This document shows, piece after piece, positions 51,592 through 60,197 of a stretch of DNA of 64,000 bases. A program made the position numbers and the translations under genes. The stretch comes from Telluria beijingensis. GTDB lineage: Bacteria > Pseudomonadota > Gammaproteobacteria > Burkholderiales > Burkholderiaceae_D. Location: positions 5,330,222-5,394,221 of the forward strand of contig NZ_CP132480.1 of the NCBI RefSeq assembly GCF_030770395.1, in the 5' to 3' direction. Under the pieces are notes generated by a model, which saw nothing but the letters and a program-made list of their open reading frames with translations, did not search any database and was not told where the DNA came from. Numbering within the stretch: the first letter of the stretch is position 1; each line of letters begins with the position of its first letter.

Positions 51592-52554
51592 ATGTACGAA
51601 GCAGGCACCGTCGTTTCGCTGGCCGGCGGCCAGTATCGCTTGCGCGAGGCCTTGGCCAGTTCGGCCTATGGCGTCGTCTGGCGCGCCGACAGCCTGCACG
51701 CCACCGGCAGCGTCGCCCTCAAGCTGGTCAACCTGGAACAGATGGCGCGCGCGCCATCCGGCCTGCGCGCGCGCTGGCTGGCCTGCGCAGCCACCGAGAT
51801 CGCCTTCCTGCGCGGCCTGGCGCCGTGGGACGGGCGCCACATCGTGCGCCTGCTCGACAGCGGCGAGCATGCCGGCATGCCGGCCATGGCGCTTGAACTG
51901 CTCGACGGCGACCTGGCCGCCTGGCTGCAGCGCGAAGCGGCGCATGGCCGCGCCCTCGCACCTGACCGCGCGCTGGCCTGGGTCGGCCAGGTCAACCAGG
52001 CGCTGGCCAAGGTCCATGCCAACGGCTGGCGCTATCTCGACCTCAAGCCCGGCAACCTCCTGCTCGACGGGGCGAGCGACAGCGTCAAGCTGGCCGATTT
52101 CGGCACCAACCGCCGCCTCGACGACCTGCGCGCCCACACCTACGCCGGCACCGCCAACTGGCAGGCGCCGGAACAGTTCTTCCCCGACGCCGGCGGCTAC
52201 GCCACCGAGGCCCGCACCGACTACTTCGCCCTCGGCGGCCTGCTCTACTACCTGGTGTGCGGCCGCCTGCTGCGCTACAGCAGCGCCTGCGGCCAGGCCT
52301 GGCAGGCGCACGGGCGCGACGCCGCGGCCAGCCTGCTGGCCGAACGCCATGGCCGTCCCGCCGTGCTGCAGGCCGACGAAGCGGCGCTGTTCGCCGGCCG
52401 CCTGGGTGCCGGCGCCGCGGCCGGCCTGGCGCTGTTGCGCGCCCTGCTGGCCGAACGCCCCGCCGAGCGCCCGCGCCACGCGCTCGACATCAGCCGCGGC
52501 CTGGCGGACACGCTTGCCGCCATGCAGGCCGCGCCGCTACGGAGCGCCGCATGA
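51592..52554 (+). CDS. Ser/Thr protein kinase (Hanks type)
   Basis: 320 residues. GGGGGA precedes the ATG by four bases. Kinase subdomains are readable: nucleotide loop ALASSAYGVVWRA (lacks the first Gly), VALKLVNLEQ (ATP-anchoring Lys), Glu of helix C in CAATEIAFLR, catalytic loop RYLDLKPGNLLLD with catalytic Asp (HRD is replaced by YLD), metal-binding DFGTN, APE motif WQAPEQF and the late helices. No membrane segment and no PASTA repeats, so it is cytosolic. The stop overlaps the SEDS gene start (ATGA). A PP2C phosphatase lies 8 kb on, and FHA-type proteins are in between, giving writer, reader and eraser. Confidence 0.9.
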   Translation: MYEAGTVVSLAGGQYRLREALASSAYGVVWRADSLHATGSVALKLVNLEQMARAPSGLRARWLACAATEIAFLRGLAPWDGRHIVRLLDSGEHAGMPAMALELLDGDLAAWLQREAAHGRALAPDRALAWVGQVNQALAKVHANGWRYLDLKPGNLLLDGASDSVKLADFGTNRRLDDLRAHTYAGTANWQAPEQFFPDAGGYATEARTDYFALGGLLYYLVCGRLLRYSSACGQAWQAHGRDAAASLLAERHGRPAVLQADEAALFAGRLGAGAAAGLALLRALLAERPAERPRHALDISRGLADTLAAMQAAPLRSAA

Positions 52555-54887
52555 AGATGCAGCGCCCATCCCTCGGCAGTTCCCTCGCCTGGTCCCTGCT
52601 GGCGCTGCTGTGCGCCGTGCAGCTGCTGGCCCTGGCCAGGGCGCCGGCCGCCTGGACCCCGGCCAGCATCGCCGTGACCCTGGCACCCGGCGAGGCGATC
52701 GTGCTGGGCCGCCAGGAACTGGGCGCCCCGCGCGCCGCCGCGCGCCAGCTGGTGCTGCGGCGCGCGCTCGATGGCCGCTGGCTGCTGCGGAACTTCGAGC
52801 CGCGGCAGCCGCTGGTGCTGCGCCGTGGCGAAGCGCGCGAGCGCAGCAGCGAGCTGCCGCTCGCTGCCGGCCAGCGCATCCAGGCCGGGGCCCTGCGCTT
52901 GCAGGTGGTGGCGGCCGAAGCCGGCCGGGTCACCCTGCACGACGGCGAACAGACCTGGACCTACGACGGCGCCACCGTGCTGCGCGACGGCGAGCCGCAG
53001 CCGGCCTGCCCCGACACGCCGCTATCGGCGCGCGCGGTTGCAGCCTGGAACCGCTGGCTGCCGCAGGCGCTCAGCCTGGCCCGTCCGGTGGGCCTGGGTG
53101 GCCTGCTCTACTGCGGCAACCGCATCGCCGCCGGCGCGCTCGAAGCGGGCGACGCCACCCTGCTGCGCCAGGCCGATGGCCGCATCGCCCTGGCGGCGCG
53201 CGGCGCCCAGCCGGTGCTGGTCGCGAGCGGCGCAGCCTGGCAGGACGCCGCCCGGCGCGAACTGCCGCTGGCCGGCGTGGACGCCTTCGCCGTCGGCCGC
53301 ACCCTGTTCACCCTGGCCGACGACGGCGCCACCCTGCGCCTGACGCCGTCGCGCCAGGTCGCGCTGGCTGCCGCACCTTCCAGGCTGCTGCCCGCCGCGG
53401 TGAGCTGGCGCTGGGAACGGCGCGACCACTTTTCACTGCCCGCCCCACCGCCGCTGGCCTGGGCCGCGGCGCTCGCCGTGTTGCTGGCAGCCCTGGCGCT
53501 ACTGGCGCCGCAGCTGCGCCAGCGCCAGGACCGCGTTCGTCCACTTGCGGCGGCGCTGCTGGCCGCCACCGCCATGCTGCTGCTGGTAAGCCAGCGCAGC
53601 GCCGGCGCGCCGGGCGCCGCCGTCTCGCTGCTGCTGGGATGGGCCGCGCTGTGGCTGGCCATGCTCTACCCGCGCCGCGCGGCGCTGCTGCCCTCCAGCG
53701 CCGTGCTGCTGCTCGGCGCCGGCCTGCTGGTGCAGCTCGAGATGGGACTGGGGGCGGGCGACACCGCCTGGCTGCGCCACTTCCAGAACACCACCGCGCT
53801 GCTGGGTCTCGGCCTGCCGGGCGCCCTGCTGCTGCTGTCCTGCTTCGCCCGCGGCGCCGTGTCGCGCCCGGTCACCGAGCGGGTGCTGCTGGTCTTCGCC
53901 GGGCTGGCACTGGGCGGCCTGCTGCTGCAGGTCTGCTTCGGCAGCGAGACCGGCGTGTTCGACATCCAGCCCTTCGAGTTCGCCAAGTTCGCGCTGGCCG
54001 CGCTCAGCGCGCACTGCCTCGCGCTGGCCGCCGGCGGCGCTGGATACGAGCGGCGCGACTGGCGCTTCTGGCTGCACATGGCGGCGCCGGTGCTGCTGTT
54101 TATGTTCCTGCTGGCGGCGGCGCTGGTGCGGGTCGACGATTATTCGCCGCTGGTATTGCTGCTGGTGTGGAGCGGCGCGATGCTGCTGGCCTGGTGCGCC
54201 AGCCGCGGACGGCGCGCGGCGCTGGCCTCGATCGCCGTCGCCGCCTGCCTGCTGGCGGCCGGCGGCGCGGCAATGCGCGCCGGCGGCGACCTGCTGGGCG
54301 CCTTCGGCTTCTATCCCGAGCGCTTCCAGGTCTGGAGCGAACCCACCATCCACCCGCACACCGGCCAGCAGATGCTGCAAGGCAGCCGCGCCATCGTCCA
54401 GGGCGGCTGGTTCGGCGCGGACGGGCTGCTCGGCATGGCGACCTTGGGCGGCGCGGCCGGCGAGGCACTCGCGATCCCCGCCATCCAGGACGACTTCGCG
54501 CCGTCCTTCCTGCTGCACCGCCACGGCCTGGCCGCGGGGCTGGCCCTGTGGACCCTGCAGGCGCTGTTCCTGGCGGCCCTGCTGCGCGCCGCCGCCGGGG
54601 CCTGGCATGGCGCCCAGGGCGCCCGGGACTTCCGGCGCGCCTGGATCGGCCGCTTCCAGTGCTTCGCCCTGTGCGGCGGCGCGGCCTTCGTCGCCGGCCA
54701 CCTGCTGCTGTCGTGGGGCACCAACCTGGCGATGTTCCCGATCATGGGCCAGCCCATGAGCTTCCTGTCGGCGGGCGGTTCGCACCTGCTGTTTTTCATC
54801 TGCCCCCTGCTAGCGTTCGGCATGGCGAGCAACCAGTTCAACGAGGAGAATCCATCATGCCGGTCTATGTCCAACACGAAGTCCTAG
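52551..54887 (+). CDS. FtsW/RodA/SpoVE (SEDS)-type protein with FHA-like N-terminal region
   Basis: 778 residues. After a first membrane helix (SLAWSLLALLCAVQLLALA), residues 40-140 look like an FHA-type beta sandwich (AIVLGRQELGAP, ALDGRWLLRNFEPRQPLVLR, GQRIQAGALRLQVV), with a second beta-rich stretch to about 280. From about 300 to the end there are ten or so membrane helices with SEDS features: VDDYSPLVLLLVWSG (place of the catalytic Asp), AIQDDFAPSFLLHRHGLAAG and the family end PIMGQPMSFLSAGG. SEDS proteins polymerise glycan strands of peptidoglycan with a class B PBP; no PBP gene is adjacent. Coupled to the kinase by a four-base overlap. Confidence 0.82.
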   Translation: MKMQRPSLGSSLAWSLLALLCAVQLLALARAPAAWTPASIAVTLAPGEAIVLGRQELGAPRAAARQLVLRRALDGRWLLRNFEPRQPLVLRRGEARERSSELPLAAGQRIQAGALRLQVVAAEAGRVTLHDGEQTWTYDGATVLRDGEPQPACPDTPLSARAVAAWNRWLPQALSLARPVGLGGLLYCGNRIAAGALEAGDATLLRQADGRIALAARGAQPVLVASGAAWQDAARRELPLAGVDAFAVGRTLFTLADDGATLRLTPSRQVALAAAPSRLLPAAVSWRWERRDHFSLPAPPPLAWAAALAVLLAALALLAPQLRQRQDRVRPLAAALLAATAMLLLVSQRSAGAPGAAVSLLLGWAALWLAMLYPRRAALLPSSAVLLLGAGLLVQLEMGLGAGDTAWLRHFQNTTALLGLGLPGALLLLSCFARGAVSRPVTERVLLVFAGLALGGLLLQVCFGSETGVFDIQPFEFAKFALAALSAHCLALAAGGAGYERRDWRFWLHMAAPVLLFMFLLAAALVRVDDYSPLVLLLVWSGAMLLAWCASRGRRAALASIAVAACLLAAGGAAMRAGGDLLGAFGFYPERFQVWSEPTIHPHTGQQMLQGSRAIVQGGWFGADGLLGMATLGGAAGEALAIPAIQDDFAPSFLLHRHGLAAGLALWTLQALFLAALLRAAAGAWHGAQGARDFRRAWIGRFQCFALCGGAAFVAGHLLLSWGTNLAMFPIMGQPMSFLSAGGSHLLFFICPLLAFGMASNQFNEENPSCRSMSNTKS

Positions 54888-56422
54888 GCAAGGTCCAGGA
54901 CGTGTTCAATGCCGACGCCCTGTGGCAGGCGCCTGGCCTGGCGCTGTTCGCGCGCCGTCCGCTGCTGCGCGACCTGCTCGAGCGCTCGCCGCGCGAGCAG
55001 CGCGGGCGCGCCGCCACGCGCTGCTTCTCGCACGTGACCCTGGTGCTGCCGCAGGACGAGGTCGACGACGACCGCCACCTGACCCGCGGCGCCCGGGTGC
55101 GCGACCTGGCGCAGTCGCTGGCCGCGCTGCACCAGAAGGATTTCGGCGACCTGCTCGGCGGCGACGAAGTGCGCTACCACGTGCTGGGCAGCGACGGCAT
55201 CGCCCCGGGCGAGGTGCAGGTCAAGTTCGGCCACGCCGTCTACCTGCCGGCGCCGGGCGAGCAAGTGCAGTACACCGTGACTGCTTCGCGCGACAGCGCG
55301 ATCTGGCAGCCGGTGTGCGCGATCTATCCGAACCAGCGCCTGACCCTCGTCGGCCAGGACGCGGCCAGCGCCACCTTCGCCGTGCCCGGCTGGCCGTTCG
55401 GCGCGGACGGCGGCCTGCTGCTGGTGAACGACGGTCCGGACGCGCCGCTGGAACTGCAAGTGCGTCCCAAGGACAGTTTCGAGTGCCGCTTTGACGCCGC
55501 CAACGGTTACTACGTCTTGCGCGGCAAGGGCGCCAGCGCCCAGCGCCTGCTGCTCAAGATCGCCCGCGCCCATGCCGGCGTCCGCCCGCAGCCGGCGCCA
55601 GTCGCCACGCCGAGCGCGCCGCCGCAGCGCAGCCCCGCCGTGTGGAAGGCCCGCACGCCCAGCGCCACCCCGCCAGCGGCCGACCTGACCGCGATGCCCG
55701 TGGCCACCCCCGCGCCGGTGCCGAAGGCCGCAACCCCGGTGGCCGAGCTGGATGCCACCTACGCCCCGGTGGCGCGCCACCGCATCGCGCTGGCCGCGCT
55801 GGCCCTGCCGCGCCTGAGCCGCTACCGCGAGACCGGCGCCCAGGCGATGGAAGTCGGCCTCGATGCCCAGCTGATGCCGAGCGCGCCGGGCAAGGATAAC
55901 CTGATCCGCTTCGCGGTCGACGAGGCCGACGAACTGCATGCGATCACCTCCGCCGGCCGCCAGCGCATCGCCGTGCCGTCGCAGTTTTCCCCGCTCGATA
56001 ACGCCAGCATCCGCCTGCTGGCGGTGCAGCAGCAACTGGCCGAGCGCTATAGCGCGCTGCTGGTGCTGCCAAAGGGGCCGTCGCAGCCGGCGGCGGCCGG
56101 CACCCGCCTGACCTTCGGGCGCGGCATGCCGGCGCTGGGTGCGCTGCGCGTGCTCGACACGCCGCAATTCGTGCGCCACGGGGACGGCGCGCCGGCCGCC
56201 AGCGCCGACCGCCTCGGCCTGTCGCGCAATGCCTTCAGTTGGGAAGCGTCGAGCGACGGCCTGCGCGTGGCGCGCCTGTCGCCGACCCAGGCGCTGTACC
56301 ACCTGGACGAGCACCTCGCCCTGGTGGCCCAGGTCGAGACCGCGACCCAGGAGCAGCCCTACCTGATCCCGCCGGGTCATCACCTGGTGGCCGGCCACTA
56401 CGTGCTGCGCTTCGACGCCTGA
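54857..56422 (+). CDS. FHA-like two-part protein of the kinase cluster, function unknown
   Basis: 521 residues, starting inside the 3' end of the SEDS gene (31-base overlap; GAGGAGAA upstream of the ATG). The N-terminal part (about 1-230) has a beta-rich fold not recognised. A Pro/Ala/Thr linker (about 238-300) joins it to a C-terminal part. Its last 100 residues read like an FHA domain: TRLTFGRGMPALGALRVLD, LGLSRNAFSWEASSDGLRVA, and a final HHLVAGHYVLRF. It is plausibly a phosphothreonine reader for the neighbouring kinase, by analogy with FhaA next to RodA in actinobacteria. No membrane segment. Confidence 0.7.
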   Translation: MPVYVQHEVLGKVQDVFNADALWQAPGLALFARRPLLRDLLERSPREQRGRAATRCFSHVTLVLPQDEVDDDRHLTRGARVRDLAQSLAALHQKDFGDLLGGDEVRYHVLGSDGIAPGEVQVKFGHAVYLPAPGEQVQYTVTASRDSAIWQPVCAIYPNQRLTLVGQDAASATFAVPGWPFGADGGLLLVNDGPDAPLELQVRPKDSFECRFDAANGYYVLRGKGASAQRLLLKIARAHAGVRPQPAPVATPSAPPQRSPAVWKARTPSATPPAADLTAMPVATPAPVPKAATPVAELDATYAPVARHRIALAALALPRLSRYRETGAQAMEVGLDAQLMPSAPGKDNLIRFAVDEADELHAITSAGRQRIAVPSQFSPLDNASIRLLAVQQQLAERYSALLVLPKGPSQPAAAGTRLTFGRGMPALGALRVLDTPQFVRHGDGAPAASADRLGLSRNAFSWEASSDGLRVARLSPTQALYHLDEHLALVAQVETATQEQPYLIPPGHHLVAGHYVLRFDA

Positions 56423-56429
56423 GCCGCCG

Positions 56430-56903
56430 ATGGTTTCCATGACCCACGTGGCCGCCTTTGGCGCCGCCCTGGTGCTGACCCTGTGCGCCTGCGCCTGGCT
56501 CACGCCGCGCGCCTGGTGGCGGCGCCCGACCGCGCGCACGCTGGGTGTGCTCGGACTCGGCACGGCGGCCGGCGGGACCTTGCTGCTGGCCCTGTTCGGC
56601 AGCCCGGCCGCGCACCCGGTCGTCGGCCCGCAACCGGTCCTCGCCGCGCAGGCGCCGATGGATTCCGGCGCCGACGTGCCGGTGGCGGGCGCGCGCTACC
56701 GCACGCACGATGCGCTCAACCTGCGGGTGGCGGGCGGGGTCGGCGCCGAACGCCTGCTGGTGGTGCCTGCGGGCGCGCGGGTCGAGGCGACCGGCCGCCG
56801 CGACGGCGACTGGTGGCAGGTACGGGCAACAGTCGACGGCCAGGCGGTCGAAGGCTGGGCCAGCAGCCTGTGGCTGCGGCGGGCGGACGAAGGCCGCGGT
56901 TAG
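56430..56903 (+). CDS. Membrane-anchored bacterial SH3-domain protein
   Basis: 157 residues, seven bases after the FHA-like gene. Two membrane helices in the first 65 residues (AAFGAALVLTLCACAWLTP and LGVLGLGTAAGGTLLLALFG) put the C-terminus back on the starting side. An SH3_3 domain follows: ALNLRVAGGVGAERLLVVPA, GRRDGDWWQVRATVDGQAVE, GWASSLWLR. Bacterial SH3 domains often bind peptidoglycan peptides, which suits a SEDS-linked cluster if the domain is periplasmic. The 3' end overlaps the convergent gene by four bases. Confidence 0.8.
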   Translation: MVSMTHVAAFGAALVLTLCACAWLTPRAWWRRPTARTLGVLGLGTAAGGTLLLALFGSPAAHPVVGPQPVLAAQAPMDSGADVPVAGARYRTHDALNLRVAGGVGAERLLVVPAGARVEATGRRDGDWWQVRATVDGQAVEGWASSLWLRRADEGRG

Positions 56904-57625
56904 TCGCGGGCGGTGCGCCAGACCTGCCGTTTGGGCGGCGTTTCGTGCTTCGGACACGTGGTGAAGCGCTGCTTGCCGTGCATCTCGATCATCTCGATGC
57001 CGGTCGTCGGCGCCCGCTCGGTGATGCAGTAGGTGCCCCTGCCGGTGATGACCCGGGAACGGCGCGCGCCGTCGCCGGTATTGTTCACCAGTTCCTCGAC
57101 CTTCGGCGCTTCGAACAGGCCGGGCGCCGCCATGGCGCGGGCATGTTCCATCCCTTCGCGCATGCGGATCTGCGGGCTGTCCGGCGGCGCGACGATCAGG
57201 GGTTTATTCTCTTTGCGCAGCGCGCGGTCGATGTCGCCGACGCTGCGCCGTGCGTTCGCCAGGATCTCGGCGGCGCTGGGCGCGGCGACTGGCGGCGCGG
57301 CGGCCGCTGCGTCGTCCACCATTAGCGCGGGAACGGGGTCGGCCCGGACCGCAGGCACTGCCGCAGCCTGGGGCCGGGCCGCTCGCGCCGGTTCGGCCGG
57401 CGCCGTCTCGACGCGCGGCGCCGGCGTAGAAGCAGGCGCCGGGGCGGGTAGCGACAGCCACAGCATCGCCTCGTCGCTGCCTTCATCCGTGCGCGGCGGC
57501 AGCTTGCCAGACAGTTGCCAGGCCACGATCAGGGCCAGGTGGACGCCCAATGTAACGGCGACGCCGGTGAAGCGGTCATGGCGGGCGCCGAACGCCGGCG
57601 GGAGCGATTGAGAGATGCTGGACAT
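56900..57625 (-). CDS. Single-pass Pro/Ala-rich membrane protein, function unknown
   Basis: 241 residues. A membrane helix at about 20-40 (FTGVAVTLGVHLALIVAWQL) has the 'G-V-H' form seen in TonB-like proteins. A Pro/Ala linker follows, then a C-terminal region with SAAEILANARRSVGDIDRAL and a two-cysteine end (GRGTYCITERAPTTG, TTCPKHETPP). No TonB_C domain can be recognised. It lies convergent to the kinase cluster and upstream of nothing on the minus strand inside 3 kb. Not recognised. Confidence 0.6.
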   Translation of the reverse strand: MSSISQSLPPAFGARHDRFTGVAVTLGVHLALIVAWQLSGKLPPRTDEGSDEAMLWLSLPAPAPASTPAPRVETAPAEPARAARPQAAAVPAVRADPVPALMVDDAAAAAPPVAAPSAAEILANARRSVGDIDRALRKENKPLIVAPPDSPQIRMREGMEHARAMAAPGLFEAPKVEELVNNTGDGARRSRVITGRGTYCITERAPTTGIEMIEMHGKQRFTTCPKHETPPKRQVWRTARD

Positions 57626-57670
57626 GGACCAGCAGTATAGCGAGCCAGCCGGGATGCACGCTCACCAATT

Positions 57671-58390
57671 CTAACCACCAACGATCGCGCGCACCGTCGC
57701 CATGTGCGTGGGGACGGACATGACCTCGAGCAGCAGTTCGCGCAAGCCATCCCAGACGATCTGCACGCCGAGGCACAGCAGGATGAAGGCGGTCAGGCGC
57801 AGGAAGACCGCCGTTCCGGCTTCGCCGATGAAACGCAGGAAGTGTTCGCCGTAGCGGAACGCGAGATACAGCAGCACGCCGATGACGGCCAGCGCCACCA
57901 GTGCGCCGCCCATGCGCGCCAGCGAGATCACGATCTGCGCGTCGTGCAGGGCGACGCCCACCGTGATGGCGACCGCGATCGAGGCCGGACCGCAGCTGAT
58001 CGGAAAGGTCAGCGGATAGAAGGCCTGGCGCTGGGCATGGTCGGGCGTGAAGGCCTCGGCCAGCGCCGCCCGGCTGTCCGGCGTGCTCGGCGTCGCCCCG
58101 AGCAGGCGCCACGCCACGGACGCGAGGATCAGGCCGCCGCCGACGCGGACGATGGGCAGCGAGATGCCAAAGAAGTCCAGTACATACGAACCGATGAGCA
58201 TCGAGCCCGTCATCAGCCAGAACATATTGCGCGCGATGCGGCGCGCCAGCAGCGTGCGGGTCGCGGGCGAGGCGCCTTCGGTCATGCTCAGGAAGATCGG
58301 CGCCGTGGCGGCCGGATTCAGGATCGGCAGCATGGTCACCAGTACGAACAAAAAACTCCTGGCCACGGCCAGTATCAACTCGAGGGTCAT
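57671..58390 (-). CDS. MarC-family membrane protein
   Basis: 239 residues from the ATG at 58390 (MTLELILAVARSFLFVLVTM); a longer start 30 bases up is possible. Six membrane helices and family motifs: LPILNPAATAPIFLSMTEGA, FPLTFPISCGPASIAVAITV-like element (YPLTFPISCGPASIAVAITV), and LTAFILLCLGVQIVWDGLRE. MarC proteins are inner-membrane proteins of unresolved transport role; they are not part of the mar multidrug regulon function. Located in the block that splits the kinase-phosphatase cluster. Confidence 0.9.
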   Translation of the reverse strand: MTLELILAVARSFLFVLVTMLPILNPAATAPIFLSMTEGASPATRTLLARRIARNMFWLMTGSMLIGSYVLDFFGISLPIVRVGGGLILASVAWRLLGATPSTPDSRAALAEAFTPDHAQRQAFYPLTFPISCGPASIAVAITVGVALHDAQIVISLARMGGALVALAVIGVLLYLAFRYGEHFLRFIGEAGTAVFLRLTAFILLCLGVQIVWDGLRELLLEVMSVPTHMATVRAIVGG

Positions 58391-58474
58391 GGAAATGTAG
58401 GATGGGTCGTCGCCCCACACTCTACATGACGCGCGGCGGTCGCTAACGCACGGCTGGATGCGACCGTTCGACAG

Positions 58475-58867
58475 TCAGGTCCAATGCCATGCCTGGTCGT
58501 CGAATCCGATATTGAATGGCGTCAGGACGGCATTCCGGCCCGCCAGCGGCAAGGCGGTGTTGGTCGGATCGAACAGGACCGCGATCTCGATGCGGCGCCC
58601 CTCGACCATGACGGCGACTTTCTTCAAGAAGAGCAACGACATAACCATGCCGCCTGCCGTACCGACTGCCCGGGGAGTTGCCCGGCTCAGGTCCAGCCCG
58701 GCGGCCGTCGCGGCAAGTGCGGGAAGCTGCAAATAGTCGGCTCCCGTATCGACCAGGCATTTGTGGGTAACCGTATTCTGGTATCCGGGACTACCGACCA
58801 GCCTGACGTCGGCATACGGCCGGTTGCCCACGAATGCGGCGCTGCGTGCGAACCAATGGCTGCTCAC
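58475..58867 (-). CDS. Retropepsin-like aspartic protease
   Basis: 130 residues from a GTG at 58867 that overlaps the upstream stop (GTGA). The clan AA signature CLVDTGADYLQLP holds the catalytic Asp. VGTAGGMVMSLLFLKKVAVM is the flap region and VLFDPTNTALPLAGRNAVLT resembles the hydrophobic-hydrophobic-Gly element after it. One domain only, so activity would need a dimer, as in retroviral proteases. No signal peptide. It is last in a three-gene unit with a 65-residue protein and a trypco2-type protein. Substrate unknown. Confidence 0.78.
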   Translation of the reverse strand: MSSHWFARSAAFVGNRPYADVRLVGSPGYQNTVTHKCLVDTGADYLQLPALAATAAGLDLSRATPRAVGTAGGMVMSLLFLKKVAVMVEGRRIEIAVLFDPTNTALPLAGRNAVLTPFNIGFDDQAWHWT

Positions 58868-59061
58868 TGCAGTATTCCTGTCGGCAGATAGGCGATCGTG
58901 ATGCTGCTGAGCGGGATCTGTTGCCTGACCAGGTAAGCGACCAGGTCGTCGTAGCGCTGGCTTTCTCCAACCAGCCGCTGCGCATCGACGGCGACCCACA
59001 AGTCGCGCGGAACGTTCTGTAGATGGTTGTCGATCCAGATCGAGCCTGCATGTACTGACAT
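58864..59061 (-). CDS. 65-residue protein between trypco2 and retropepsin genes
   Basis: 65 residues from the ATG at 59061, chosen for GGAGG five bases upstream. Contains SIWIDNHLQNVPRDLWVAVD and LVAYLVRQQIPLSSITIAYL; globular with no membrane helix. Stop overlaps the protease start. Not recognised. Position suggests an adaptor or a substrate of the protease. Confidence 0.6.
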   Translation of the reverse strand: MSVHAGSIWIDNHLQNVPRDLWVAVDAQRLVGESQRYDDLVAYLVRQQIPLSSITIAYLPTGILQ

Positions 59062-59106
59062 TCCAGCCTCCGAGGAAAATGCGGTGGCCGCTGCTATCCG
59101 CCGCAA

Positions 59107-59457
59107 CTACTCACTGTTGTTCGCGGATGAACGCGCCTTCTTGCCGGACTGGCGCACGATCGCAGGCGCAGGCGGAGGAAGATCCAGCACCGTCTGGCTC
59201 GCCTGCATGGCCTGCCCCGGAATCGCCTTGTACTTGACCCTGATCGTGTTTGCCTGCTCGCGCTTGGCCGCCGCGCCGAATTCCATGACCCATACCTTCA
59301 GGCCGGCGCTACCGCTGGCCTCGACCTTCACCGCGAATTCGACTTCGCATTCCTCGAACTGCATGACGGGAGCGCCACGCTGTCGCGCCGCACGATCGGC
59401 TTCTTGCAGTTGCGTCGAGATGTGCTGTAGCACATCCGCCAGTTCGAACCGCGCCAT
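59107..59457 (-). CDS. Trypco2-domain protein
   Basis: 116 residues; GGAGG lies five bases upstream of the ATG. The domain order matches the trypsin-co-occurring type 2 domain: a helix LADVLQHISTQLQEADRAAR, then strands VMQFEECEVEFAVKVEAS, LKVWVMEFGAAAKREQ and NTIRVKYKAIPGQA. Trypco domains have been described as adaptors in NTP-dependent bacterial conflict systems, usually beside trypsin-like proteases. Here the protease downstream is a retropepsin type instead. Family assignment is by remembered pattern, not a profile search. Confidence 0.6.
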   Translation of the reverse strand: MARFELADVLQHISTQLQEADRAARQRGAPVMQFEECEVEFAVKVEASGSAGLKVWVMEFGAAAKREQANTIRVKYKAIPGQAMQASQTVLDLPPPAPAIVRQSGKKARSSANNSE

Positions 59458-59603
59458 GCTGCCTCCATACGAGAAGAGTGACCGTTAGCACTGCATCAGC
59501 ACCAATATACGCTTTGTAATTGCCGCTGCAATCATCTCTTCTGCCAGTTGTGGCTTTTTGAAAAACATTCTCCGCGTGATGACGCGGCCGCATCGAACGA
59601 TAT

Positions 59604-60089
59604 TCAACCGGCGTCGCCATCCGCCCATCCCAGCCGCATGGGATTGAAGTACAGTCCCTTCGCGCACTGCATCGGCCCGACCCGCACGAAGCCGAAACGC
59701 TCGTACACCGGCACCGCATGGTTCGACGCATTGACCGTGAAGTTGCCGTCGCCGCCACGCACGATGGCCGTCGCCCTCGCCACGTTCCACAGCTTGCGCG
59801 CCAATCCCCGTCCATGCCAGCGCTTGCCGACGAACAGGTGGAACAAATGGCTGTTGTCGCGGATCGCGATAAACCCCGCCAGTTGGCCGTCGTCGAGCGC
59901 CACGTGATACACATGGCCCAGCGCCAGGAATGTGCGCACGCCCATCTGGTCGTTCTCGGCCAGGAAGGTCGCGGCGCCTTCGGGCGTCGATTCATGCACG
60001 ATGAACTCGAGCGCCAGTTCGCGCAGCAGGGCCGCGATGGCCGGGGCCAGCATAGGGATATCGGTATCGACCAGCGGTCGGATGTCCAT
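59604..60089 (-). CDS. GNAT-family N-acetyltransferase
   Basis: 161 residues from the ATG at 60089. GNAT fold: MDIRPLVDTDIPMLAPAIAA, strand GHVYHVALDDGQLAGFIAIR, then acetyl-CoA loop LFVGKRWHGRGLARKLWNVA (Q/R-x-x-G-x-G/A) and C-terminal NASNHAVPVYERFGFVRVGP. Probably acetylates a small molecule or protein N-terminus; substrate unknown. Upstream of the trypco2 gene by 146 bases and in the same direction, but with room for a separate promoter. Confidence 0.88.
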   Translation of the reverse strand: MDIRPLVDTDIPMLAPAIAALLRELALEFIVHESTPEGAATFLAENDQMGVRTFLALGHVYHVALDDGQLAGFIAIRDNSHLFHLFVGKRWHGRGLARKLWNVARATAIVRGGDGNFTVNASNHAVPVYERFGFVRVGPMQCAKGLYFNPMRLGWADGDAG

Positions 60090-60197
60090 GAAACGGATTG
60101 AAACTGTTGCGTGGAACGTAAACATAGCACAGCGTTGATTTGCCATAAGGCAATTTTCTTGACGACCGAGCCGGACCCACCCTACCATGGTCCGACC

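Noticed and set aside
51569-54856. A single long frame from 51569 to 56422 read as one 1617-residue protein
   Set aside because: Only the part from the ATG at 54857 is coding in this frame; the upstream part is the out-of-frame shadow of the kinase and SEDS genes.
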